Shown one piece after another: positions 7,710-17,453 of a stretch of DNA of 64,000 nt. The stretch is from Jiangella alkaliphila (GTDB taxonomy: Bacteria; Actinomycetota; Actinomycetes; Jiangellales; Jiangellaceae). The stretch covers positions 5,240,001-5,304,000 of the forward strand of contig NZ_LT629791.1 in NCBI RefSeq assembly GCF_900105925.1, read 5' to 3'. Numbering within the stretch: the first letter of the stretch is position 1; each line of letters begins with the position of its first letter. The position numbers and the translations under genes were made by a program. The notes under the pieces are model-generated. The model had not been told where the DNA came from. It searched no databases and worked only from the letters and a program-made list of their open reading frames with translations.

Positions 7710-10700
7710 TTGCGCAGGTACTGGAGAGCGGCCGCGGCCGCCGTCGTCCTCACCGGTCTGGTCGCGCAGGGGATCCCTGCCGCGACCGCCGAGCTTGCCG
7801 GCCCGGCGGGGTACTCCCCACCCCTCGCCGGGCCGGCCGGCGCGGTCACCGTCACGCTGATCACCGGCGACCGCGTGCACGTCTCGACCGGGCCGGACGG
7901 CCGGCAGGCGGCCACCGTCGAGCCCGCGACGAGGGCCGACGGCACCGTCCCCGGCTTCCACGAGCAGGAGCTGGACGGGCACCTGCACATCGTCCCGGCC
8001 GACGTCGCACTGCTGGTCCCGGCCGTGCTCGACCCCGCACTGTTCGACGTCACGGCGCTGATCGAGCAGGGCTACGACGACGCGAGCAGCGACGTGCTGC
8101 CGGTGATCGTGGAGACGACGAGCGCGGGCGCGGGCGCGGCTCGTGCGGCGTCACTGCCCTCGGTCACCACGACGGACACGCTGGAGTCGATCGGCGCGGT
8201 CGCGGCGGACGTCGACAAGGACGCGGCGGCGGCGCTGGCCGACGCGCTGACCGGCACGGTCGCCCTGGACGGGGCGGGCGCGGCCGCCGGGTCGCGGGCC
8301 GCCGCCCCGCTGGCCGGCGTCGAGAAGATCTGGCTGGACCAGCCGATGAGCACGGTCGACGAGGACAGCGCGCCGCAGATCGGCGCCCCGGACGCGTGGG
8401 CCGCCGGGTTCACCGGCGCGGGCGTCACCGTCGCCGTCCTGGACACCGGTATCGACACCACGCACCCGGACCTGACCGGCAAGGTCGTCGCCGAGGCGAA
8501 CTTCAGCGTCTCGGACAGCACGACCGACCGCTTCGGCCACGGCACCCACGTCGCGTCGATCGTCGCGGGCACCGGGGCCGCGTCTGACGGGCAGCGGCGC
8601 GGCATCGCCTACGAGGCCGACCTGATGAACGTCAAGGTGCTCGACGACGGCGGCTCCGGGCCGATGTCCGAGGTCATCGCCGGGATGGAGTGGGCGGTCG
8701 CGAACGGCGCCGACGTCGTCAACCTCAGCCTGGGCGTGCGCGGCGGCTACACCGACGGCACCGACCCGGCCAGCCAGGCGGTCGACCGGCTCAGCGCGTC
8801 GTCGGACGCCCTGTTCGTCATCGCGGCCGGCAACGACGGGCCGGGCGAGGGCACCGTCACGACGCCTGGCGCGGCGACGTCCGCGCTCACCGTCGGGGCC
8901 GTCGACAAGCAGGACGGGCTGGCAGGGTTCTCGTCGCGCGGCCCGCGGGCGGGCGACTTCGCGCTCAAGCCGGACGTGACGGCGCCGGGCGTCGGGATCA
9001 TCGCGGCGCGGGCCGCGAACGCCGTCATCGGGACCCCGGTCGGCGACGACTACCTCGCGCTGGACGGCACCTCGATGGCGACGCCGCACGTCGCGGGCGC
9101 GGCCGCGCTGCTGCTGCAGCAGCGGCCGGAGTGGGCCGGGGCGGACCTCAAGGCGGCGCTCGCGTCGACGTCGTCGGCGTCCGAGGCGCTGACGGTGTAC
9201 GAGCAGGGCGCCGGCCGCGTCGACCTCGCCCGCGCGACGTCGCAGCAGGTGTTCGCGGCGAGCGGGCCGATCGACGCCGGCTACTTCCCGTATCCGCACG
9301 ACGACGCGGTGCCGGTGACGCGCACCGTCACGTATCGCAACACCGGGACCGCGCCGGTGACGCTGGCGCTGGCCGCCGAGGTCACGGACGAGGACGGGAC
9401 GGCGCCCGCGGCCGGGATGGTGACGCTCGGCGCGTCGTCGGTCGTGGTGCCGGCCGGCGGGACCGCGGAGGTCGCCGTCACCGTCGACCCCGCCGCCGGC
9501 GACTACGGCCTGTACGGCGGCTGGCTGGTCGCGACCGGCCCCGACGGCGTCGGCGTGCGGACGGCGCTGGGCTTCTACAAGGAGTCCGAGCGGTACGACC
9601 TCACCGTTCACGGCATCGCCCGTGACGGCCGCCCGGCCGGCGGGATCAGCCTGGTCGACGTCGTCAATGTCGACGACACGTCGGTGTTCGCCGCGACCAG
9701 CGTCGGGTTCGTCGACGGCGCGGCGACGCTGCGGGTGCCGCCGGGCCGGTACGCCGCGATGGGCTTCGTGTTCACCTACGACGAGCCGCACGTGTTCACG
9801 ACGGAGACGGCCGGGGTGTTCGCGCCGGAGTTCACTGTGTCCGGGCCGACGTCGGTGACGCTGGACGCGCGCACGACGGTGCCGATCGAGGTCGAGACCG
9901 CGGACCCGGTCGAGGCGACCAACACGATGCTGGCGTGGATGCGGTCGGACCCGGAGGGCAAGTCGTACGCCCACTCGTTCTCCGTCGGCGCGCAGCCCTC
10001 GTTCGCGTCGCCGACCGACGCGGTCAGCGTCGGCGACTTCGAGTACTACACGCAGTACTCGCTGGTCGCGCCGCTGATCCAGGTGCGGACGCTGACCCCG
10101 GTGGAGGGGCCGATCCAGGCGTCGTACGTCTCGAACTCGGCGCTGCTGGACGGGTCGTTCGAGCTGCCGCTGGTGTATGCCGGGCTGGGCCGACCCGCCG
10201 ACTTCGCCGGCGTGGACGTCGAGGGTTCGATCGCGCTGATCCAGCGCGGCGAGATCACCTTCGTGGAGAAGATGCGCAACGCGGCGGCGGCCGGCGCGTC
10301 GCTCGTCATGATCTTCAACAACGTGGCCGGGCCGCTGCCGATCGCCGGCGACCCGTCGACCGTCCCGACGATGTCGATGACCCGCGAGGAGGGGCAGGCG
10401 CTGCTCGCGCTGCTGGACCAGGGGCCCGTGACGGCCGCCGTCGATGCGATCCCGGTCAGTCCCTACCTCTACGACCTCGTGCTGGTGGAGCCGGACGTCG
10501 TGCCGCCTTCCTTGGACTACGTGATCGACTCGTCCAACACCACGCGGATCGACGTCGGCTACCACAGCCATGTCGACGACCACGGGATCGGCGAGCTGCG
10601 GCACAAGTGGCGGCCGTGGGACGCGTTCTCGTTCGGTTTCCTGCGCCGGACGGTCGCGCCGCAGACGCGGGTGGAGTACGTCTCGGGCGGCGACACGGCG

Positions 10701-11492
10701 TGGGCGCAGTATCTCTACGGCGCATCGACCGACGCCGATCCGTTCGGGTTCCCACTGCAGTCGGCGCCGCGGACGTACGAGGCCGGGCTCGAGCTGGAGG
10801 ACGCCTGGCTGCGGCAGGTGCAGGCGCCGGGCGTGCTGCCGGTCGACTTCGGCGCCGTGGACTCGGCGGCGTACCGGTCGGGTGACGACGTGACGTTACG
10901 GCTGCAGGAGTGGACCGACGGGTACGGCCACTGGGGCGGCGCGGTGCCGGGCGTGGACACGCCGTCGTTCCGGCTGTTCGCGGATGGCGCGCTGGTGGGG
11001 TCGGGTGGGCGGGCGAACGGGACGTTCGCCGTGCCGTCGTCGCCGTCGACGCTGCGGGTGGAGTTGGACGTCGCCCGGTCGGCCCCCTGGTGGCTGGCCT
11101 CGACGTCGACCTCGACCGCCTGGACCGTCGCCCGATCGTCGTCCGTCGATGCGCCGACGCCGCTCCCCCTGCTGACCCTCTCCTACGGCGTCGACGTGTC
11201 GCCCCTGAACGTCGCCGCCAAGCCGGGCGCCCAGTTCGTGGACGTCGTGGTCGGTCACCAGCCCGGCTCCGGCCCGTCGGCCCCGGTCGCCGGCGCGACG
11301 GCCTCGGTCTCGTTCGACGACGGGGCCAACTGGGCGCCGGCCCGGGTGCTGCCGCGCGGCGACGGCTCGTTCCGCGCGGTCGTCAGCCGCGTGCCCGCCT
11401 CGGCGACGCACCTGTCGCTGCGGGTCGAGGCCTGGGATCGGGACGGCAACCGGATCGAGCAGGAGGTCCTGCGCGCCTACGCCCTCGACTGA
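7710..11492 (+). CDS. Secreted S8-family subtilisin-like serine protease with PA domain
   Basis: I chose the TTG at 7710 because GGAGGG at 7697-7702 is an ideal ribosome-binding site; the frame also opens at TTG 7626. The product has 1260 residues. It begins with a charged and hydrophobic secretion signal (RRYWRAAAAAVVLTGLVAQG). The catalytic domain spans about residues 225-530 with D245 (VAVLDTGID), H277 (GHGTHVAS), oxyanion Asn375 (AAGNDGP) and S455 (DGTSMATPHVAG). A protease-associated domain lies near residues 820-875 (ALIQRGEITFVEKM), inside a long Ig-like C-terminal part that presumably folds extracellularly. No sorting signal is seen. It is convergent with uvrB, with a hairpin between them. 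Confidence 0.93.
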   Translation: MRRYWRAAAAAVVLTGLVAQGIPAATAELAGPAGYSPPLAGPAGAVTVTLITGDRVHVSTGPDGRQAATVEPATRADGTVPGFHEQELDGHLHIVPADVALLVPAVLDPALFDVTALIEQGYDDASSDVLPVIVETTSAGAGAARAASLPSVTTTDTLESIGAVAADVDKDAAAALADALTGTVALDGAGAAAGSRAAAPLAGVEKIWLDQPMSTVDEDSAPQIGAPDAWAAGFTGAGVTVAVLDTGIDTTHPDLTGKVVAEANFSVSDSTTDRFGHGTHVASIVAGTGAASDGQRRGIAYEADLMNVKVLDDGGSGPMSEVIAGMEWAVANGADVVNLSLGVRGGYTDGTDPASQAVDRLSASSDALFVIAAGNDGPGEGTVTTPGAATSALTVGAVDKQDGLAGFSSRGPRAGDFALKPDVTAPGVGIIAARAANAVIGTPVGDDYLALDGTSMATPHVAGAAALLLQQRPEWAGADLKAALASTSSASEALTVYEQGAGRVDLARATSQQVFAASGPIDAGYFPYPHDDAVPVTRTVTYRNTGTAPVTLALAAEVTDEDGTAPAAGMVTLGASSVVVPAGGTAEVAVTVDPAAGDYGLYGGWLVATGPDGVGVRTALGFYKESERYDLTVHGIARDGRPAGGISLVDVVNVDDTSVFAATSVGFVDGAATLRVPPGRYAAMGFVFTYDEPHVFTTETAGVFAPEFTVSGPTSVTLDARTTVPIEVETADPVEATNTMLAWMRSDPEGKSYAHSFSVGAQPSFASPTDAVSVGDFEYYTQYSLVAPLIQVRTLTPVEGPIQASYVSNSALLDGSFELPLVYAGLGRPADFAGVDVEGSIALIQRGEITFVEKMRNAAAAGASLVMIFNNVAGPLPIAGDPSTVPTMSMTREEGQALLALLDQGPVTAAVDAIPVSPYLYDLVLVEPDVVPPSLDYVIDSSNTTRIDVGYHSHVDDHGIGELRHKWRPWDAFSFGFLRRTVAPQTRVEYVSGGDTAWAQYLYGASTDADPFGFPLQSAPRTYEAGLELEDAWLRQVQAPGVLPVDFGAVDSAAYRSGDDVTLRLQEWTDGYGHWGGAVPGVDTPSFRLFADGALVGSGGRANGTFAVPSSPSTLRVELDVARSAPWWLASTSTSTAWTVARSSSVDAPTPLPLLTLSYGVDVSPLNVAAKPGAQFVDVVVGHQPGSGPSAPVAGATASVSFDDGANWAPARVLPRGDGSFRAVVSRVPASATHLSLRVEAWDRDGNRIEQEVLRAYALD

Positions 11493-11515
11493 CGACACCT
11501 CCCCGCCCCAGCCGA

Positions 11516-11587
11516 GTTGATCTTGGAGTACTTCGGCCATCTATCGGACATATCCCCCGGCAATTGCCGAACAACTCCAAGATCAAC
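11516..11587. terminator. Bidirectional hairpin between the subtilisin gene and uvrB
   Basis: GTTGATCTTGGAGT at 11516 pairs perfectly with its complement ending at 11587, and after two mismatches the stem continues with TTCGGC/GCCGAA. It lies between two convergent genes and fits a shared terminator, though there is no U-tract. The arms resemble those of the hairpins at 16677 and 42929. Confidence 0.7.
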
Positions 11588-11599
11588 TTCGGGGAGAGG

Positions 11600-13711
11600 T
11601 CAGCCGACGCCGGCTTCGTGCATGCCGCGCAGTTCCTTCTTCAGCTCCGAGATCTCGTCGCGCAGCCGGGCCGCCAGCTCGAACTGCAGCTCCGTCGCGG
11701 CCGCGTGCATCTGGTCGCTGAGCTGCTGGATGAGGTCGGCGAGGTCGGCCGCGGGCATGCCGGCGAGGTCGGCGGCGTGCTTGCCGGCGCCGCCGACGCT
11801 GGCGCGGACCCCGGGCACCGGCGACTTGCCGCGGCTGGCGGCGCGACCGGACCCGCCGATGAGCGCCTCGGTGTCGGCGTCCTCGCGGGCCAGCAGCTGG
11901 GTGATGTCGCTGATCCGCTTGCGCAGCGGCGTGGGGTCGATGCCGTTGGCGCGGTTGTAGGCGACCTGCTTCTCGCGCCGCCGGTTGGTCTCGTCGATGG
12001 CGTTCTGCATGGACGGCGTGATGGTGTCGGCGTACATGTGCACCTGGCCGGACACGTTGCGGGCGGCCCGGCCGATGGTCTGGATCAGCGACGTGCCGGA
12101 GCGGAGGAAGCCCTCCTTGTCGGCGTCGAGGATACTGACCAGCGACACCTCCGGGAGGTCGAGGCCCTCGCGGAGCAGGTTGATGCCGACGAGGACGTCG
12201 AACTCGCCCGTGCGCAGCTCGCGCAGCAGCTCGATACGGCGGAGGGTGTCGACCTCGCTGTGCAGGTAGCGCACCTGGATGCCGCGTTCGAGCAGGTAGT
12301 CGGTGAGGTCTTCGGCCATCTTCTTGGTCAGCGTGGTGACGAGGACCCGCTCGTCGCGGCCGATCCGCAGCTGGATCTCGTGGATGAGGTCGTCGATCTG
12401 GCCCTTCGTGGACTTCACCACGACCTCGGGGTCGATCAGGCCGGTCGGGCGGATGATCTGCTCGACGACGCTGTCGACCTTGTCGAGCTCGTACGGGCCG
12501 GGCGTGGCCGACAGGTACACCGTCTGGCCGATGCGCTCGAGGAACTCCTCGAACCGCAGCGGCCGGTTGTCCATGGCGCTGGGCAGCCGGAACCCGTGGT
12601 CGACGAGGGTGCGCTTGCGGCTCATGTCGCCCTCGTACATGCCGCCGATCTGCGGGACGGTGACGTGCGACTCGTCGATGACCAGCAGGAAGTCGTCGGG
12701 GAAATAGTCGATGAGGCAGTTCGGCGCCGACCCGGGCTCGCGGCCGTCGAGGTGGCGCGAGTAGTTCTCGATGCCCGACGTGAACCCGACCTCGCGCATC
12801 ATCTCGATGTCGTACGTCGTGCGCATGCGCAGCCGCTGCGCCTCGAGCAGCTTGCCCTGACGCTCGAACTCGGCCAGCCGCTCCTCGAGCTCGGTCTCGA
12901 TGCTGTGGATGGCCCGCTCCATGCGCTCGCGCCCGGACACGTAGTGGGTGGCCGGCGCGACGTACGTCTCGCGCTCCTCGCGCATGACCTCGCCGGTGAG
13001 CGGGTGCATGGTCATGATGCGCTCGATCTCGTCGCCGAAGAACTCGACCCGGACGGCCAGCTCGTCGTACATCGGGATGATCTCGAGGGTGTCGCCACGG
13101 ACCCGGAACGTGCCGCGGGTGAGGTTCTGGTCGTTGCGCGTGTACTGGACGTCGACCAGCTCGCGCAGCAGGCCCTCGCGGTTCTTCTCGTCGCCGACCT
13201 TGAGGTGCACCATGCGGTGGAGGTACTCGTCGGCCGAGCCCAGACCGTAGATGCACGACACCGTCGCCACCACGATGACGTCGCGGCGGGTCAGCAGCGA
13301 CCACGTGGCCGAGTGCCGCAGCCGCTCGACCTCCTCGTTGATGGAGGAGTCCTTCTCGATGTAGGTGTCGCTCTGCGGGACGTACGCCTCGGGCTGGTAG
13401 TAGTCGTAGTACGACACGAAGTACTCGACCGCGTTGTTCGGGAACATCTCGCGCAGCTCGTTGGCGAACTGGGCGGCCAGCGTCTTGTTCGGCACCATGA
13501 CCAGCGTGGGCCGCTGCAGCCGTTCGACCAGCCAGGCCGTGGTGGCGCTCTTGCCCGTGCCGGTGGCGCCGAGCAGGACGGTGTTCTTGTCGCCCTGACG
13601 GACCCGCCGCTCGAGCTCGTCGATGGCCGCCGGCTGGTCGCCGGACGGGTCCCACTCTGAGACGACCTCGAAGGGCGCCACCGTTCGGGTGATCTCACCT
13701 GCCGCACGCAT
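11600..13711 (-). CDS. uvrB: UvrABC excinuclease subunit B
   Basis: UvrB is the damage-verification helicase-like subunit of nucleotide excision repair: loaded by UvrA, it opens DNA at lesions and recruits UvrC. About 703 residues from ATG 13711 ([20 protein letters not shown]); the frame also opens upstream at 13741. Visible features are Walker A GATGTGKS, the beta-hairpin region [20 protein letters not shown] that inserts into DNA, helicase motif [20 protein letters not shown], and IGRAARN (motif VI). The C-terminal UVR domain (about residues 655-695, [19 protein letters not shown] to [14 protein letters not shown]) is the UvrA/UvrC contact. Length is normal for actinobacteria. No operon partner is adjacent. 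Confidence 0.97.
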   Translation of the reverse strand: MRAAGEITRTVAPFEVVSEWDPSGDQPAAIDELERRVRQGDKNTVLLGATGTGKSATTAWLVERLQRPTLVMVPNKTLAAQFANELREMFPNNAVEYFVSYYDYYQPEAYVPQSDTYIEKDSSINEEVERLRHSATWSLLTRRDVIVVATVSCIYGLGSADEYLHRMVHLKVGDEKNREGLLRELVDVQYTRNDQNLTRGTFRVRGDTLEIIPMYDELAVRVEFFGDEIERIMTMHPLTGEVMREERETYVAPATHYVSGRERMERAIHSIETELEERLAEFERQGKLLEAQRLRMRTTYDIEMMREVGFTSGIENYSRHLDGREPGSAPNCLIDYFPDDFLLVIDESHVTVPQIGGMYEGDMSRKRTLVDHGFRLPSAMDNRPLRFEEFLERIGQTVYLSATPGPYELDKVDSVVEQIIRPTGLIDPEVVVKSTKGQIDDLIHEIQLRIGRDERVLVTTLTKKMAEDLTDYLLERGIQVRYLHSEVDTLRRIELLRELRTGEFDVLVGINLLREGLDLPEVSLVSILDADKEGFLRSGTSLIQTIGRAARNVSGQVHMYADTITPSMQNAIDETNRRREKQVAYNRANGIDPTPLRKRISDITQLLAREDADTEALIGGSGRAASRGKSPVPGVRASVGGAGKHAADLAGMPAADLADLIQQLSDQMHAAATELQFELAARLRDEISELKKELRGMHEAGVG

Positions 13712-13828
13712 GACATCGAGGGTATGCGCTCCCACCGACAAGGTCCGGGGCTACGGCTGTTCTTCCCTTCCCTTGCGGGACTACTGGCCGCCGGTACCTC
13801 GCGGTCGGTGCCCAGTAGGCTCGCAGCG

Positions 13829-15274
13829 ATGGACGACGAAACCCGCAGGTTCGTGACCACCTTCCGCGAGTTCATGACCGAGGTCGTCAACCAGGTCCGC
13901 GCCGAGTCCGGCGACGTCCAGCCGCTGCTGCCCGTACTCGAGGAGCACCTCGGCGTCCCGCCGCGGTCCGTGCCCGTCGTCGTCGAGCAGGTGTCGCCGC
14001 TCCGGTTCGCCGACGCCGACGTCGCGCTGGAGGCGCTGGCGGCGCGGCAGGGCGGACGCCGGCTGATCGGCGTCGGCGGCGGCATGACCCGGCGGCACGC
14101 GTCGCTGGCCGAGATCATCGAGAACGCGGGCCTGCACGGCATGTTCCCCGTCGGCCCGGTCGACTACGCCCGCGTCCCCACCGGCCCCGACTCCAGCCGG
14201 CAGGTCGTCGCGTTCGGCCTGCACCTGTTCTCGTACGACGGCGTCCCACTGGTCGTCCTGCAGCGCAGCGCGCAGCCCCAGCTGGGCCGCGAGCTGCCCG
14301 AACTGGAGGTGCTGGCCGCCTCTGACGCCGTCGTGCCCGCGTTCCTGGACGAGTTGCACCGGCTCATGGCCGAGCACAGCGTGCTGCGCGGCCAGGTCGT
14401 CACATTCGCCCCGGCCGTCTTCGGCGCCAGCAACGGCGAGGTCACGTTCCTGCGCCGCCCCGAACTCACCGCCGACGACGTCGTCCTGCCCGACGGCCTG
14501 CTCGCCCGCGTCGAGCGGCACCTCACCGGCGTCGCCCGGCACCGCGACGCGCTGCGGGCGGCCGGCCAGCACCTGAAGCGCGGAGTCCTCCTCTTCGGCC
14601 CGCCCGGCACCGGCAAGACGCACACCGTCCGCTACTTCATGGCCGTGAGCCCCGGCACGACGGTGATCGTGCTGTCCGGGCGGTCGCTACGGCTCGTCCA
14701 GGTCGCCGCCGAGACCGCCCGCGCGCTCGAACCGGCCGTCGTCGTGCTGGAAGACTGCGACCTGATCGCCGAGGACCGCAGCCTCTCCGACGGGCCGCAG
14801 CCGCTGCTCTTCGAGGCGCTCGACGCCCTCGACGGCCTCGCCGACGACGCCGACGTCGCGTTCGTCCTCACCACCAACCGCGCCGACCTGCTCGAGCCCG
14901 CCCTCGCCCAACGGCCCGGCCGGGTCGACCTCGCCGCCGAGATCCCGCTGCCCGACGGTGCTTCCCGGCGGCGGCTGAACCGGCTGTACGCGCGCGACCT
15001 GCCGTTCTCGGCGTCAGCCCTGGACGAGACGGCCGAGCGGGCCGAGGGGACGACGGCCTCGTTCGCGAAGGAGCTCATGCGCCGGGCCGTCCTCGGCGCA
15101 GCCGACGCCGGCCACCCTCCGGGCGACGCCGACCTGTCCGCCGCGCTCGACGAGATGCTGAGCGACACCGAAGCGCTCAGCCGCAGCCTCTTCGGCGGCG
15201 CGACGGACGATCCCGGCGGCGGGCCGGGCGGGTTCGGCGCGGGTGGGCCGCAGCCGGGCCTGGCGCCGCTCTGA
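13829..15274 (+). CDS. AAA-family ATPase
   Basis: A 481-residue protein from ATG 13829 (MDDETRRFVTTFREFM); upstream extensions of the frame are unlikely to be translated. The C-terminal half is a classical AAA module: Walker A LLFGPPGTGKTH (about residues 255-266), Walker B VVVLEDCDLIAED, sensor segment VAFVLTTNRADLLEPAL and the arginine-finger region QRPGRVDLAAEIPLPD. The N-terminal 240 residues have no recognisable motif and probably bind the substrate or partner. The enzyme belongs with single-AAA proteins related to FtsH/Vps4-type ATPases, but no protease or membrane domain is present. Function is unknown. It is divergent from uvrB. Confidence 0.85.
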   Translation: MDDETRRFVTTFREFMTEVVNQVRAESGDVQPLLPVLEEHLGVPPRSVPVVVEQVSPLRFADADVALEALAARQGGRRLIGVGGGMTRRHASLAEIIENAGLHGMFPVGPVDYARVPTGPDSSRQVVAFGLHLFSYDGVPLVVLQRSAQPQLGRELPELEVLAASDAVVPAFLDELHRLMAEHSVLRGQVVTFAPAVFGASNGEVTFLRRPELTADDVVLPDGLLARVERHLTGVARHRDALRAAGQHLKRGVLLFGPPGTGKTHTVRYFMAVSPGTTVIVLSGRSLRLVQVAAETARALEPAVVVLEDCDLIAEDRSLSDGPQPLLFEALDALDGLADDADVAFVLTTNRADLLEPALAQRPGRVDLAAEIPLPDGASRRRLNRLYARDLPFSASALDETAERAEGTTASFAKELMRRAVLGAADAGHPPGDADLSAALDEMLSDTEALSRSLFGGATDDPGGGPGGFGAGGPQPGLAPL

Positions 15275-15373
15275 CCTCACGACCGGCATCCCCAGGTTTC
15301 ATCCACGATCGCCCCCACCATGACGTGGTCGGTCGCCGATGATCATGGCAGCGGCCAGAGGAGGCGGACCCCG

Positions 15374-16552
15374 TCAGGGCTCCCAGCCGACCTCCACCGC
15401 CCACTGCTCAGCCCTAGCCAGCGCTCCATTGACCCACGGCGTCTTCCGCATGGCGTACTCGTCCACCGACTCGTGCGGCCGGGCGGCCAAATCTCGCTTC
15501 AGCGCCGCATACTCGGCGACACCCTCAGAATGCGCCCGCAGCCAGTCGCGCAGCAGCAGCGCGTCGCGCCAGGTCGGCGACGTCACGGGGCGGATGTGGC
15601 AGTTGACGGGGCGGCCGGGGTCGGCGTTGGCGGCGATCGCCTTGTCGTGCTCGACGCCATCGCGGTCGACGTCCCACCAGCGGTCCGGCAGCCGGACCAG
15701 CCCGGCGTCGGCGAGGTCGCCGGCGAGCGCCGTCGCCGTGTCGAGGTCCGCGACGACCAGTTGCACGTCGATCACGTCCTTCGCCGGCAGCCCGGGCACC
15801 GACGTCGAGCCATGGTGGTCCGAGCGGATCAGCCGCTCCCCCGCGATCCGCCGGATCCGCGCCAGCAGCCGCTCGCCCTGCACGGCCCAGCTCGGGTCGG
15901 GTTCGGCGATGACGGCGTGCGGCGGACGCGCCGCACGGGTCCGGGTCCGCAGGTGCGCCTCGAACGGCGCCAGCCGCTGCGTCCACAGGGCGTCGACGGC
16001 GGCCTGGATATCCACAAGCGGGCCGGAGTTGTCCAGCCTGACGTCCGCCGCGGCGCGCCGCTGGTCGTCCGTCGCCTGCGCGCGGATGCGGGCCAGCGCG
16101 TCGGCCTCCGTCATCCCGCGGTCCTCGACCAGCCGGCGCAGCCGCTCGTGCTCGGGCGCGTGCACGACGATGACCAGCGGGAATCCGGCGGTCAGCCCGT
16201 TCTCGACCAGCAGCGGGATGTCCTCGACGACGACGGCGTCCGGCCCGGCCGCGTCGACCAGCTCCTGCCGGCGCCGTCCGACCAGCGGGTGCACGATCGC
16301 GTTCAGCGCGCGCCGCCGGTCCTCGTCGGCGAAGACGATCTTCCCGAGGGCGGGCCGGTCCAGGGCGCCATCGGGGGTCAGGACGCCGGGCCCGAACTCG
16401 TCGACGACGGCGGCCAGTCCCGGCGTCCCCGGCTCGACCACTTCGCGGGCGATCAGGTCCGCGTCGACGACCGTCGCGCCCCGCTCCGCCAGGCGGCGCG
16501 CCACCACCGACTTGCCGGCCCCGATCCCGCCCGTCAGCCCGACTCTCAGCAC
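15374..16552 (-). CDS. coaE: Dephospho-CoA kinase fused to a GrpB/UPF0157 domain
   Basis: A 392-residue fusion. Residues 1-200 are CoaE, the last enzyme of coenzyme A synthesis (phosphorylates the 3' hydroxyl of dephospho-CoA): P-loop LTGGIGAGKS near residue 6, DADLIAREVV, and the lid region. Residues about 215-385 are a GrpB-like nucleotidyltransferase-fold domain (DPSWAVQGERLLARIRR, IRSDHHGSTSVPGLPAKDVIDVQ, HIRP). The same fusion occurs in mycobacterial CoaE, where the C-terminal part has been proposed to help folding or regulation. It is convergent with the AAA ATPase gene. Start ATG is at 16552. Confidence 0.95.
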   Translation of the reverse strand: MLRVGLTGGIGAGKSVVARRLAERGATVVDADLIAREVVEPGTPGLAAVVDEFGPGVLTPDGALDRPALGKIVFADEDRRRALNAIVHPLVGRRRQELVDAAGPDAVVVEDIPLLVENGLTAGFPLVIVVHAPEHERLRRLVEDRGMTEADALARIRAQATDDQRRAAADVRLDNSGPLVDIQAAVDALWTQRLAPFEAHLRTRTRAARPPHAVIAEPDPSWAVQGERLLARIRRIAGERLIRSDHHGSTSVPGLPAKDVIDVQLVVADLDTATALAGDLADAGLVRLPDRWWDVDRDGVEHDKAIAANADPGRPVNCHIRPVTSPTWRDALLLRDWLRAHSEGVAEYAALKRDLAARPHESVDEYAMRKTPWVNGALARAEQWAVEVGWEP

Positions 16553-16676
16553 CCGACGACCCTAACGTCCGCCGGGGCTCGACGAGGGATCCCCCTGGAG
16601 GATCATGTCGATGGTCATGGGGATGAACCGGCTGCGGGCGGCGTACGTCGCGCTGGACAAGTGAGCCCACCCCGCC

Positions 16677-16737
16677 GTTGATCATGGAGAAACGAGGGTC
16701 CATCGGCCGTCGGAGGCCGACCTTCTCCATGATCAAC
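16677..16737. terminator. Conserved TGATCATG-type hairpin downstream of the TetR gene
   Basis: GTTGATCATGGAGAA at 16677 pairs perfectly with its complement ending at 16737 (15 bp), with a nested CGGCC/GGCCG hairpin inside. It lies 50 bases past the stop of the TetR gene on the minus strand and about 125 bases upstream of coaE. It has the same 15-base arm and the same total length (61 bases) as the hairpin at 42929-42989. Confidence 0.65.
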
Positions 16738-16787
16738 GGGGCGGGCGGGGGCGGGCGCCAGCGGGCGGACGTCCGGGCGAGCGGGGG

Positions 16788-17375
16788 TCAGAGCAGGACG
16801 GCGGCGACGGCGTCGGCGAGGACGCCACGCTCCTGGGCCTGTTCGACCCGCTCGATCGGGACCAGCCGGCCCAGCGCGAGGCCGTCGACCACCGTGAGGA
16901 GGAGCAGGGCGTTGCGCTCCATCGTGGGCCGGTCGGCGGCGACGGCACCTTCGGCGGCGAGCACCTCGAGCCAGGCCAGCACGCGCGCCCGCGCCCGGCG
17001 GGAGATCGCCGACCACGCGAGCCGCGGCTCAGGCGCGGCGCCGGGGCCGAACGTGGCGCTGAGCGTGTCCATCCAGCGCTCCACCGCCTGCTCGGGCGGC
17101 GGCGCCGCCGGCAGCAGCTGCATCAGGCACTCGGCCAGCCGCTCGCCGGGCGGGACGGCGGTGTCGTGGATGCGCAGGTCGAGCAGCGTGTCGTCGAAGG
17201 CGGCGGCGAAGACGGCCTCGTAGAGCTCGCGCTGCGACGGGAAGTAGTAGCGCAGCGTGCTGGCGCCGACGCCGGCCCGCGCGGCCACGGCGCGCACGCT
17301 GAGGCCGGTCGCGCCCTTCTCGGCGACCAGCTCGCGCGCGGCGCGGACGATCTGCTCACGTCGCTCGCTCGGCAT
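16788..17375 (-). CDS. TetR/AcrR-family transcriptional regulator
   Basis: A 195-residue regulator starting at ATG 17375 behind GGGAGGTGG; the open frame runs further upstream only as shadow of the divergent gene. The N-terminal DNA-binding domain is clear: REQIVRAARELVAEKGATGL, then VRAVAARAGVGASTLRYYFP as the recognition helix-turn-helix (about residues 27-46). The C-terminal ligand-binding region is all-helical. It is divergent from the GPP34 gene, and the shared intergenic region contains two direct repeats of TGGCACANNGTNCTA, good candidates for its operator. The ligand is unknown. Confidence 0.9.
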   Translation of the reverse strand: MPSERREQIVRAARELVAEKGATGLSVRAVAARAGVGASTLRYYFPSQRELYEAVFAAAFDDTLLDLRIHDTAVPPGERLAECLMQLLPAAPPPEQAVERWMDTLSATFGPGAAPEPRLAWSAISRRARARVLAWLEVLAAEGAVAADRPTMERNALLLLTVVDGLALGRLVPIERVEQAQERGVLADAVAAVLL

Positions 17376-17394
17376 CCGTTCCACCTCCCGCCGA

Positions 17395-17440
17395 TGGCAC
17401 ACCGTGCTACGGTCGAATCCAGGGTTGGCACAGTGTACTA
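17395..17440. promoter_or_regulatory. Candidate TetR operator: two direct repeats in the divergent region
   Basis: TGGCACACCGTGCTA at 17395-17409 and TGGCACAGTGTACTA at 17426-17440 match at 12 of 15 positions and are spaced 31 bases start to start, about three helical turns. The first contains a GCAC-ACC-GTGC dyad. They lie between the start codons of the TetR gene and the GPP34 gene. Confidence 0.5.
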
Positions 17441-17453
17441 ACGGGGTGTGGGG

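Noticed and set aside
10910-13660. Very long open frame on the plus strand across the subtilisin end and uvrB
   Set aside because: It is antisense to uvrB and out of frame with the protease; the composition (Arg/Val/Asp/Leu runs) is that of a GC-skewed shadow frame.
16606-16665. 19-codon frame MSMVMGMNRLRAAYVALDK with a GGAGG upstream
   Set aside because: It is very short, unrelated to its neighbours and without recognisable similarity. The upstream GGAGG is common in such DNA. Left unannotated.
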